Source: Ustilago trichophora
Lineage: Eukaryota > Basidiomycota > Ustilaginomycetes > Ustilaginales > Ustilaginaceae
Assembly (NCBI GenBank): GCA_900323505.1
Contig: OOIN01000031.1
Coordinates: 434,001 to 498,000 of the forward strand
DNA: 64,000 bases
Reading direction: 5' to 3'
Shown here: positions 49,194 to 57,537 of the stretch, one piece after another
How the letters are laid out: the number at the start of each line of letters is the position of its first letter
Position numbering within the stretch: the stretch's first letter is position 1
Translations under genes and position numbers: made by a program
The notes under the pieces: model-generated
What the model was told of the DNA's origin: nothing
Seen by the model: only the letters and a program-made list of their open reading frames with translations
Databases searched by the model: none

Positions 49194-51374
49194 TTAAGCA
49201 ATCAAACCTTTGGATTTTGCAATGATGACGGCCTTGGTTACCGCTTTTTGAGTAGGATTCAACAGGTCCAAGAGTTTCTGCTCGGACCTCTGATCGAAGC
49301 GTGTAGTTGCGGTGTTGAGTAAAGATTGTAATTTGTCTTGAAATTTGGATAGGTTTAGGGCCATTTTTCGGGCTGCCAAGAGTCTAGATTCCTGAGCGTC
49401 TTTTTCCATTTCTTGTCTTTTTCGTTTTGCATGTTGGATTGTTTCGTCGGAATTGTTGCGACCACCACCATTAGCGGACCAGATGGTGGGCTGATCCGAC
49501 TCTTCTTCTTGTTCAACTTCGACAGGCCCGGGAGCGATGGCGTTCCAAAACTGTCGCAAAAACTCTGTAGTGGAAGCTTGTAAGGATACAAGGGATTTTT
49601 GCACGGTTTCGGGAAGAGTTTTGAGATCGCCGACCGAACGCGGATTGAGAGATCATGATCGTAAATTGGACAACATCCGAGACATTGATGCCTCCGTTCC
49701 AACAGGGTTCGGTCTAAAAATCCCCAAAGTTATGGTGGATGAGCTGAGATCCCTAGTAAAGTTTTCGACATAGGAAAGGTACTCGGCCATGGTGGTGGGG
49801 ACAACTTCAAACGACGATGGGTTGGATATAGAATCAGTGTCGATAACAGAGCTCGAGATTTCGGAAGATTGGTTTTGGGAAGCACCGGAAAGATAGCCTT
49901 CGAGATTGACCATGTTAAGACGAACTTTATCGCCCTTTTGATGTTCGGTGAGATCGTCAAGAACGATTTCTTTATAGTAGTGGTTTTTGATCCAGTCTAC
50001 AGAGTCTGTTGCTTCTTCGTCCAGATCCATATCGTCAGCATTGCCACCTAGTTTTGGCGGGTTGCCCGATTCGCCTTGACTGGGACGAGCGTATTCCTCG
50101 CCAACCCCACCAACGATCCTTCTCCTCTTTCTCCTCTCTGCCTCTTCCTGATCTCCCAACGCCGAATCCAACAGCGACTGCGAATGGTCGTTAAACCTCC
50201 TCATCAAAGGCAAAGTCCTCCTCTCAGCTCCAGCCCTCATCGTCCAATCCTTCCCATTGCCCGTCTCTCCGTGATCTTCCTCCGTCGCACCTAGATCCAA
50301 CAGTCTATCGTGCGGGTTGAACATCTTTCTTGGTTCCAATTGATCGTCCTCCTCTTCAAGATACTGATCGAATATGGCATCGTCCTGAACAATGTGTTCC
50401 GAAGCAGCGCTCCTTGCACTCGTCCTCAATCTGTGATAGAGTTTTGACTGAAAGTAGCGAGTCCAAAATGACCCTTCGTCCAATTTTGAAGGTACGTTCT
50501 CCTCGTATGCCCTAGCAACGACGGGAAACTGTTCAAATAGATCTCGGATGAGTTCAGGGGTGATGCTCAGTTTCAGCTCACCGGCTTCGTTAGGGGTCGG
50601 TTTGGGATCGGCTAGACGAGCGTTGCGGCCAGCACGCTGTTCGAGCTTTGCCCGTTCGGAACGGAGTAAACGCTGCCGCGAAGGGTGAGACCAGAATTCA
50701 GCATCCGACATCTGGCCCGAGATGACAATGTCCTTGTGAAGGGCGCGAAGGGCAGGGTTGGATTTTATGACGCTGATGCGAAGCTCGATGTCGGTTTTAC
50801 GTGGAAGAAGGGATCGAGCAGATCGTTTGGTGGTAGTGGTGGGTGCTGGTGAAGCTGCGATGGAAGATGATTTGGTAGCGGTTGGGGTTGAGGTGGAGGT
50901 TGGGGTGGCTGCCCTCGTATCCGGCGTAGCAGCACGGGTAGCATTCGCGGTTGAGGGAGATGATGGCACGGCTGCAGGACTGGTTGGAATCGAAGACGTC
51001 GCCGAACCACTACCACCACCACCTTCAACGTTGGCCCTATTCCTCCCCACCGCCGCTGCCAACTCATTCTTGAACTTCTCCCGATCATCCAGCGCCGTCT
51101 GCTGCGCAGCGTTGAACACGAGCAGCACTTTTGGCTTGGACGCAATCTGTACACCGTTTGCAAGGACTAACATGAGCGCAATCTGCGCAGCACCAGCTTT
51201 AGACGTTTGCAAACCAGCAATGTCGACGAATTTGATCTGGAAGGAGCTGACCCCGGAAGAGGCAGAGGAGGGCACCCATCGAACGGTTTGGTCGGATTGA
51301 AGGGAGAGGGTTCCGGGAACTTTGTTGAATGCTACTGCGGCATGCATGTAGGATGAGGAGGAAGAGGCCGACAT
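49194..51374 (-). CDS. TFB1: TFIIH core subunit Tfb1 (p62), with an in-frame TGA
   Basis: 727 codons from the ATG (MSASSSSSYMHAAVAFNK) to the stop at 49194, interrupted by TGA at codon 574 (49655-49653). The N-terminus is a PH-like domain (GTLSLQSDQTVRWVP, then FQIKFVDIAGLQTS). Two BSD domains follow: about 195-245 (DAEFWSHPSRQRLL) and about 265-325 (DEGSFWTRYFQSKLYHRL). After the TGA the same frame continues as SLNPRSVGDLKTLPETVQKS and ASTTEFLRQFWNAI, ending in a helical block (QDKLQSLLNTATTRFDQRSE) that matches the p62 C-terminus. No AG lies between the TGA and position 49578, so a normal intron does not readily remove it. Tfb1 holds TFIIH together in transcription initiation and nucleotide excision repair. 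The TGA may be a sequencing error, a strain mutation or a decoded stop. Confidence 0.85.
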
Positions 51375-51964
51375 GGTGGCAATGGTGCTGATGGTGCCGC
51401 TCGGTGGGGGAATGGCGAGCTTGGTTGGACAATACTATTAGAGATGATGGCTGAGCTCGACCCTAATAGCGACCAGATAGCGACTTGGATGAGGGTGTGA
51501 CACCGTTCTACGAGACTTATCGGTAGATACGACCATGAATGATTCGCAACTTCGGAAGAGCCGTTGTGATGGTTGGTGAAAAAGTGGGTGATAGTCTAGA
51601 AGAAGAAGGAGAAGAAGTTGAGCGTGACTGATATGTGTGTGTTTGTGTGTGTGACACTTGACTTTGGTCGTGTGGAGGGCGGGCGGCCTTGCCGATTTGT
51701 ACTTTACAGTAGTTGGAATCGGGCACCAAGCAAGTGTTGGTGTTGGGTGCACAGACCGCATATGGCACTTTATCTGTCACAATTTTAGGGTTCGAAATGA
51801 GGCACAGCACCCTTGAATACCCAAAGCGAAGTGTTGCTCTTCCCCACATTCGCTTCTTCCGATCATCATTCACTGCCACCATCCCGATACAAAGCAACAG
51901 AGATCGCTCTCTCGGCGGTGAAAGAAAGCGGTGATTCGGTGCCCGCTTTTTTGGCTTCGAAACG
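51375..51964. other. Divergent promoter region of TFB1 and HID1
   Basis: About 0.6 kb with a (GT) tract near 51630-51655 and a TGTACTTTACAGTAG motif at 51699-51713. No gene seen. Confidence 0.6.
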
Positions 51965-54900
51965 ATGCTCTCGCTACCCAAAAGGCTCATCTTTGGTAGC
52001 CAAACCAAGTTTGATTTCAAACTCTCGTCACAGGATGGCATCGCAAGGTTGTACTCTGAACGTCATATCCCCTACCATGACTCTAAGTACTGGTCAAGAT
52101 ATCTGCAGCTCGACACGCCTACCGATGTCTTTTCCTTACTGTCACTCGCGGATCTGAGGAGAGCACGCAGGGATGCACCAGAGAACATAGTCACATTGGT
52201 TAGGGTCATGGTCGCCCACCTCGAGAGTTTGTTGCTCGATCCGCTCTTTGAGCCTCCTCCGGCAAGTGTTTCTGCATCTGTTCAGGACAGCTTTGCTAGC
52301 CGGCTCAATGGCATTGCAGATGTTTCCAAGTGGAGAGTGCCCGGTGCCTCGCTGATGGGTTTCGATTCTGCTCAGAACACTCCTGGGTCGGTACAGAGAG
52401 ATAGGGTCAAAGAGGCTCTCAATGTGATTCGTATCCTGACAAGGACTCTGCCGGCCGTTATGGAGTCCGAAGATGCTGATTTCGAGAGCGAGGTGCTCTG
52501 GTCGCAGGCTCCAGAGGCTTACTCAGACTCGAATCCATCGCAGGGCACATTCGCAGACCGAGGCAAGGCATCCACTTCAGAAGCAAACAAGCTCGATGCT
52601 TCCGCCCAATTTGTAATCGATGATGAAGAAGATGATGGCGATGGTAGTCGCGAGGACAGTCACAAAGCTGTAGATCATCCCCTGGCATTTACTGAAAAGG
52701 CAGAGGAAAGCACACAACCACGCGACGATGACGACGAATCAATACCAGTGGCACTTGGCGAAAGGCTAGTTCGACTTGCTATCGATCTGCTCTTTTGTTC
52801 CGGCTTTACCCTTCCTTGGACCGAGGACCAGCTTGAGGAGGCAGCGAGCAGTACACAACCAAAGCGAATCAACTACTCCATCTGGGAGGCCGGTGTCGGA
52901 AGCTCGGTCGACCTGCCCGGCACTACACGCTTCCACGTCTCCAACCGCGTCGAAGTCCTCCGACTCTTCCTCGTGCTTATCTCTAAAAGCATCTACATCC
53001 CCGCTCACCGACAAAATACCGACGTCGAACCTGCACTCAAGTTTGCCGTCCAAGACCTTGATCGAGGCATCATGCTGCCCCTCCTTTGCAGTCTCATCAA
53101 CACGAGCATCACCAACGCGCGCAACTCTACATCTGCCTGGCTCGGTCTGCCCAGTGTCAGTGGACTGGTCGGCGGATCCAACGATGAAGTGCGCACCAGT
53201 CTTGTCACCATGTCGCTCCAGATTCTGGACGTGTTACTCACCTACGACGCGCCCTTACCAGGCGAGGCCGACACCGTCAGCCTGAGCACCGTCGGGCGAC
53301 CCTTACCCGGCCCAGGAGGACGCAACGTCTTCCGTTTCTATCTCAGCAAGCTCCACCGAACCGCCGATTTCGATTTCATCTGGTCTGGCCTATCCAAATC
53401 CTTCAACGAACACGTCAGCTCCACCATTCAGATCCTCGCCATCCCCATTCCCACCGGCGGGCAAGGCAGAAGAGCCGCCGAAACCAGCTGGCAGCTCAGT
53501 CAAGTGGCCGAGCGCTTGATTCTGCTATGGCGCCTGTTGGAGCACAATCACAAGTTCCGACTCTACGTCTTGGACGATGCTCAACGGGCGCCGGAGCTTC
53601 TGACGATCTTGCTCTATTTCTCGCTCACCTACAAGGATAATGTTGCGCTGCAAGGATTGGTTCGACTGTGTACATTTATGCTGCAGGATGTTTCCAGCGA
53701 GCGTGCATTCGCAACGAATCTGGCAAAAGTTGGAAGCGCGGCGAAAGTGCACCTGCCAGCAAGGCTTGGGTTGTTGGGTGGTAATACGGCGATCGATTTT
53801 CTAGTGCAAGGCGTGTACTCGCTCATTGCTACTACGAAGGGTCAATTGGCTTCGCTATATGCACCACTGGTCATCTCTTTAAGCAATACGGCTCCTGCTT
53901 GGCGTTCGCTCTCCATCACGGCTTCAACGAGAATCATCCATCTCTTACGATCGTTCTCCCAGCCATCATTCCTGCTTTCAGATGAAGGTCATCCAAGGTT
54001 GCTATTCTACATCTTGGAAACGATCAACGCCGTATTGACCTTTGGATATAACGCCAATGTCAACCTCGTCTACTCTCTAGTACTCGCACGGGGCCTCATC
54101 GATGGTTTGAAAGGCTTCTCACTACGAAAGGGCGTCGAAGAGGTGTGGAAGAGACGACGTGCCGTAGGTACAGATACCAGAGATTGGTTTGAAAATGCGC
54201 CACGGCTCGAAAAGCCCCCCTTACCACCATCTCCCGAGCCTTTGCCAGATTCCAATTCAGCCACAGCTGCCACCGACGATGATACATCCCCGACCATCGT
54301 CGACAAGGGTAAATCGCGTAGAATCTCAACTTCCTCCTCCGATCTGCCGATCCCTGCACAATGGGAAGGTGAACTATCCAAGTACTCCCTCGAGACGGTC
54401 GAGCTCGCAGCTGCGCAGTATATCGGCAAGCATGGATTCCGCCCGACCCAAGCCTGGGTTGAATCTTGGCATCTCGGCCTACCTTTGGCTACCCCGCGAT
54501 TGGTGATCGAAAAGCTTCTCCCCGAAATTGAGCGAATTGCCGCTGGTGGAGGGGTGAAAACCGGCACCGCCAATGGGAACAACGTTGTGGAGATCACGGG
54601 GGGAGATACGGATGCAAGAGTGTTGGCGTTTTTGAGAGAACAAAAAATGGAAGAGTATCTTGCACCACCGCAAGGAGGGATTCATGCCAGAGGTTGGCAG
54701 TGGACCGAGCATGCAAGTGTATGGTTGAGGAGCTATTTGTGGGGGACGATTTATGTAGCGGGACTGTTGCCCTTTGGGTTGTGGAGTGATACGGAGGTGA
54801 GGCTGTTTAGGATTCATGAGAGGGGGGATGGGAGGAAAGGAGGTGGTGGTGGTGGGACGCAGGGGCAGAGTGCGACACCAACCGAGGAGCGGGGTGATGG

Positions 54901-54973
54901 TTCGCAGAGGTCTTCCTTTGCCGCCGCTCCTTCCGAGAGTCAGCAGGTTGCTACTCCACAAACGTCGACTTAG
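51965..54973 (+). CDS. HID1: HID1 family protein
   Basis: 1002 intronless residues from MLSLPKRLIFGSQTKFDFKL. The N-terminal blocks DSKYWSRYLQLDTPTDVFSL, LADLRRARRDAPENIVTLVR and NVIRILTRTLPAVME match the HID-1 pattern (W/Y-x-x-Y/F-W...DVF-L...R-A-R-E-x-x-P-x-N). Helical blocks continue through ILDVLLTYDAPLPGEADTVS, HNHKFRLYVLDDAQRAPELL and ETINAVLTFGYNANVNLVYS, and the C-terminal tail is Gly/Ser-rich. HID-1/Dymeclin-related proteins are peripheral Golgi proteins needed for dense-core vesicle or trans-Golgi trafficking in animals; the fission yeast relative (Ftp105) anchors a deubiquitinase at the Golgi. An acidic/Ser-rich insertion (about 195-260) separates the first two helical blocks. Divergent from TFB1 and convergent with GET2 (201-bp spacer). 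Confidence 0.87.
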   Translation: MLSLPKRLIFGSQTKFDFKLSSQDGIARLYSERHIPYHDSKYWSRYLQLDTPTDVFSLLSLADLRRARRDAPENIVTLVRVMVAHLESLLLDPLFEPPPASVSASVQDSFASRLNGIADVSKWRVPGASLMGFDSAQNTPGSVQRDRVKEALNVIRILTRTLPAVMESEDADFESEVLWSQAPEAYSDSNPSQGTFADRGKASTSEANKLDASAQFVIDDEEDDGDGSREDSHKAVDHPLAFTEKAEESTQPRDDDDESIPVALGERLVRLAIDLLFCSGFTLPWTEDQLEEAASSTQPKRINYSIWEAGVGSSVDLPGTTRFHVSNRVEVLRLFLVLISKSIYIPAHRQNTDVEPALKFAVQDLDRGIMLPLLCSLINTSITNARNSTSAWLGLPSVSGLVGGSNDEVRTSLVTMSLQILDVLLTYDAPLPGEADTVSLSTVGRPLPGPGGRNVFRFYLSKLHRTADFDFIWSGLSKSFNEHVSSTIQILAIPIPTGGQGRRAAETSWQLSQVAERLILLWRLLEHNHKFRLYVLDDAQRAPELLTILLYFSLTYKDNVALQGLVRLCTFMLQDVSSERAFATNLAKVGSAAKVHLPARLGLLGGNTAIDFLVQGVYSLIATTKGQLASLYAPLVISLSNTAPAWRSLSITASTRIIHLLRSFSQPSFLLSDEGHPRLLFYILETINAVLTFGYNANVNLVYSLVLARGLIDGLKGFSLRKGVEEVWKRRRAVGTDTRDWFENAPRLEKPPLPPSPEPLPDSNSATAATDDDTSPTIVDKGKSRRISTSSSDLPIPAQWEGELSKYSLETVELAAAQYIGKHGFRPTQAWVESWHLGLPLATPRLVIEKLLPEIERIAAGGGVKTGTANGNNVVEITGGDTDARVLAFLREQKMEEYLAPPQGGIHARGWQWTEHASVWLRSYLWGTIYVAGLLPFGLWSDTEVRLFRIHERGDGRKGGGGGGTQGQSATPTEERGDGSQRSSFAAAPSESQQVATPQTST

Positions 54974-55174
54974 ACAATCGCACACACTTTTTTCGCTCAC
55001 ATCCATTCATGATTCACATTCACCCTGCCTTATCATCATACCTCAACTTTTGTCACACTCAAATCACAGACATACCCTTGACACACAATCACCTTCACCT
55101 CTCCTGATCGCAGATCGAGTTTTTGAGTGACCTTGCTCTGAAATTTTCATTCGACACGGTTTCTATCGGTGCAA

Positions 55175-56422
55175 CTACAATTCATCGTGAACGAAACCTG
55201 GTAGAGCTCCAGTTTCCAACACACCCACTCCACCCAGTTCGTATCCGCTCCAAAGCACTGCTACACCAAAGACGAATACCAACAGGCAAACGTCGTTGAC
55301 CAACGCATTCAGCAGCGCCAGGTATTTGCTAATCAGCTTGATAGCCAAATGAAGATTGGGGATGGGGAGCATAGCTGTGAGTGTTGAAAGGAGGGAAGGA
55401 GGGGCGGGGGTTTTGCGGGAAAATATAACGATTCGTGCCGCCTGGAGTAGGATCTCTAGTGAGAGGAAGATCCAAAATAGGGGTAAAGTGGGGATGGATT
55501 GGGGTAAAAAAGAGGTGGTGGTGGAGGGGGAGATGGAAGACCATTCTGTGAGGCTAGGTTTTTGATAGCCTAGTCGAGCCCATCGTCGAAGGGTGTTGGT
55601 GGGGCCGGAGAGGGACTCAGGGGCGAGGGTTTCGAAAGTTTCGCTGATGGAGGAGGGGACGATGGAGGAACGGTCGAAATCGAAGAGGGAAGATTTGGCG
55701 GCGAGAACGGCAAGTGCGATAACGAGGATTGCTTGGAGGAGGTCAAATGCTCGTTCTGATACGGATTTTTTCTGGGCTACGGTGGGGGAGATGTTGCTTG
55801 CTCCGCCCGGGCCGCCCGGTCCACCAGCACCACCGGCACCGAACTGCTGCATCATGGCTGCTAGCTGTGGTGGCAGTCCTGACATGTCCGGTTGCCCACC
55901 CGGACCACCACCACCTGGTCCACTTGGTCCTCCAGCACCCTGCATCATGGCCATTAGAGCTTCCATTGGATTTTGTCCACCTGATCCATCTTGACCGGGC
56001 ATTCCACCAAACATCGCGAAAGGGTTCGTGGCCTCCTCACCCCTAGGTGGGCCGTGTCTTGGTAGAGTAGAAATGTCGACCTCCAGGGGATCGTCATCAT
56101 CTGCAATCCCGAGCGGCGCAGATGGAGGCCTAATAGAACCTGAAGTGGTGGTGATGGAAGCGGTGGAGTCGGTGTTGGTGGGGAGAGAGGGAGTATTGTC
56201 CTTAAGATAAGCAGATGCGCCTTCACCACGACCCGTGTTGGTGATACGTGCCAGACGGTCGGAGCCTTTGCTGAGGATGCGGGCTTTGCGAGCTTCGCGT
56301 TTCAATCGTGCTGCTTCGGCTGGGTCGACTTCGGCAGCGGCTGCAGTAGCAGGAGCAGCGGCTGGTGTGGACTCAGCCTGAGATGCCGCAGCAGGGGTGG
56401 GACTCGATGGTGTATCCGACAT
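55175..56422 (-). CDS. GET2: GET complex receptor subunit Get2
   Basis: 415 residues from MSDTPSSPTPAAASQ. Residues 40-66 (RLKREARKARILSKGSDRLA, then RITNTGRG) match the basic Get3-docking helix of Get2 (yeast: E-K-R-R-L-L-R-E-R-R followed by S-R-L-N-K-I-T). Three hydrophobic segments lie near 221-246 (LLQAILVIALAVLAAK), 311-331 (FWIFLSLEILLQAARIVIF) and 361-397 (ALVNDVCLLVFVFGVAVLW), the three membrane spans of the ER receptor for tail-anchored protein insertion. Between docking helix and first span is a Met/Gly-rich region (NPFAMFGGMPG, PMEALMAMMQGAGG, LAAMMQQFGAGG). Partner genes GET1 and GET3 are not in this window. Confidence 0.87.
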   Translation of the reverse strand: MSDTPSSPTPAAASQAESTPAAAPATAAAAEVDPAEAARLKREARKARILSKGSDRLARITNTGRGEGASAYLKDNTPSLPTNTDSTASITTTSGSIRPPSAPLGIADDDDPLEVDISTLPRHGPPRGEEATNPFAMFGGMPGQDGSGGQNPMEALMAMMQGAGGPSGPGGGGPGGQPDMSGLPPQLAAMMQQFGAGGAGGPGGPGGASNISPTVAQKKSVSERAFDLLQAILVIALAVLAAKSSLFDFDRSSIVPSSISETFETLAPESLSGPTNTLRRWARLGYQKPSLTEWSSISPSTTTSFLPQSIPTLPLFWIFLSLEILLQAARIVIFSRKTPAPPSLLSTLTAMLPIPNLHLAIKLISKYLALLNALVNDVCLLVFVFGVAVLWSGYELGGVGVLETGALPGFVHDEL

Positions 56423-57537
56423 CGTGTTGTTACAGGAATGTGATGACGATGACGGTGGTGTTGGTGTTGTGGTGGAGAAGGTGATGACGAGGAAGAAGTG
56501 GAATTGTGGACGTGCACACTTTCCACCTGTTGGAGGAAAATGAAAAAATGTAAATTACCAAAATCGCACATCTCACAAATTTAATTAGAAGAGGGTGGAG
56601 CCCAGACCACGCTTCGGAAGAACCGCGTGGTGAGAGAGAGAGAGAGTTGTGATGCACACAGCCATTGCTGTTTGCGCCGACTTGAATGCTTCCCACCCAT
56701 CGGAGCAGCCGGTCACGCTTTGAGAGAGCACTCTCTGAACAGCGCAATTCAATATCAATGAAGCGTATTGAGGCCTCGAGAGATATCGGATAGCCCCGAG
56801 AGCGATGATTGATCAAAGCTGTGCTTTGCTGTGGTTGTGCCGGAATGACGCCGAAACAGTACTGTGCGGTGTGCGTCCAAGCAGCTGCAAGTTGTTGCCG
56901 AGAAGGATCGCAGTGTGAAATTGTGATTTTTTGGAAGAGACAGGTCGGTGTCAGTGCTTGGACCACGAAAGAGTATTCTACAGTCTGGACAGCTCTTGCA
57001 GTTCTGGCGCGCTGGAAGCTTCGGCTTGGCCGAGCCCAACAGCTACTCGCGCTCATACATCTTTTGGACAGTTGTCGGCGTTGAAGCGAGCAAAGAGTGT
57101 TGCTCTCTCTTTCTTTTCTCTTTCCAGCATCACGACAACCGATCTTCTTTCCGACCAAATCACCTTGTCGGATCATCATAAAAAGCAGTTTCTGTGATTG
57201 CAGTTCGGCAGGTCCCGAAGCATTTCACTGCGGCTGGTTCAGCAAAGCTCAAAAAAGTGATTTCAAAGAAGCAGTCAGTCGGAATTGGATCCGAAGACAC
57301 AAGAGGTAAGATCACAGACAACTCAGCTTTTCCCCTTCCGTCGTCGCCATCGTCGTCGTCGTCGTCGTTTGCTCTTTCTGACAAACCACCATCATCTCGT
57401 CCCTTTTTCATACATCGATACTCACTTCATTTTGCCGCCAATCCTCGAACAGCCAACGCACATTGACGCAACTTTGTGCTTTTCGCGAAGAAACCCACTT
57501 CTCCTGCTTCTCCACGCGCCTTTGGAAGCTGCACTCC
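56423..57537. other. Divergent promoter region of GET2 and PMT4
   Basis: About 1.1 kb with ACAGTACTGT (56856-56865), a GAGA tract at 56633-56645 and GTC repeats near 57350-57370. The PMT4 frame stays open upstream to about 57463 without an ATG, so this is taken as leader. No gene seen. Confidence 0.6.
56856..56865. promoter_or_regulatory. Palindrome ACAGTACTGT
   Basis: A perfect 10-bp palindrome made of the same half-sites (ACAG/CTGT) as the other family members, about 0.43 kb upstream of GET2 and 0.67 kb upstream of PMT4. Confidence 0.3.

Noticed and set aside
57463..57537. Upstream extension of PMT4
   Set aside because: Begins with TTG; the first ATG is at 57538.
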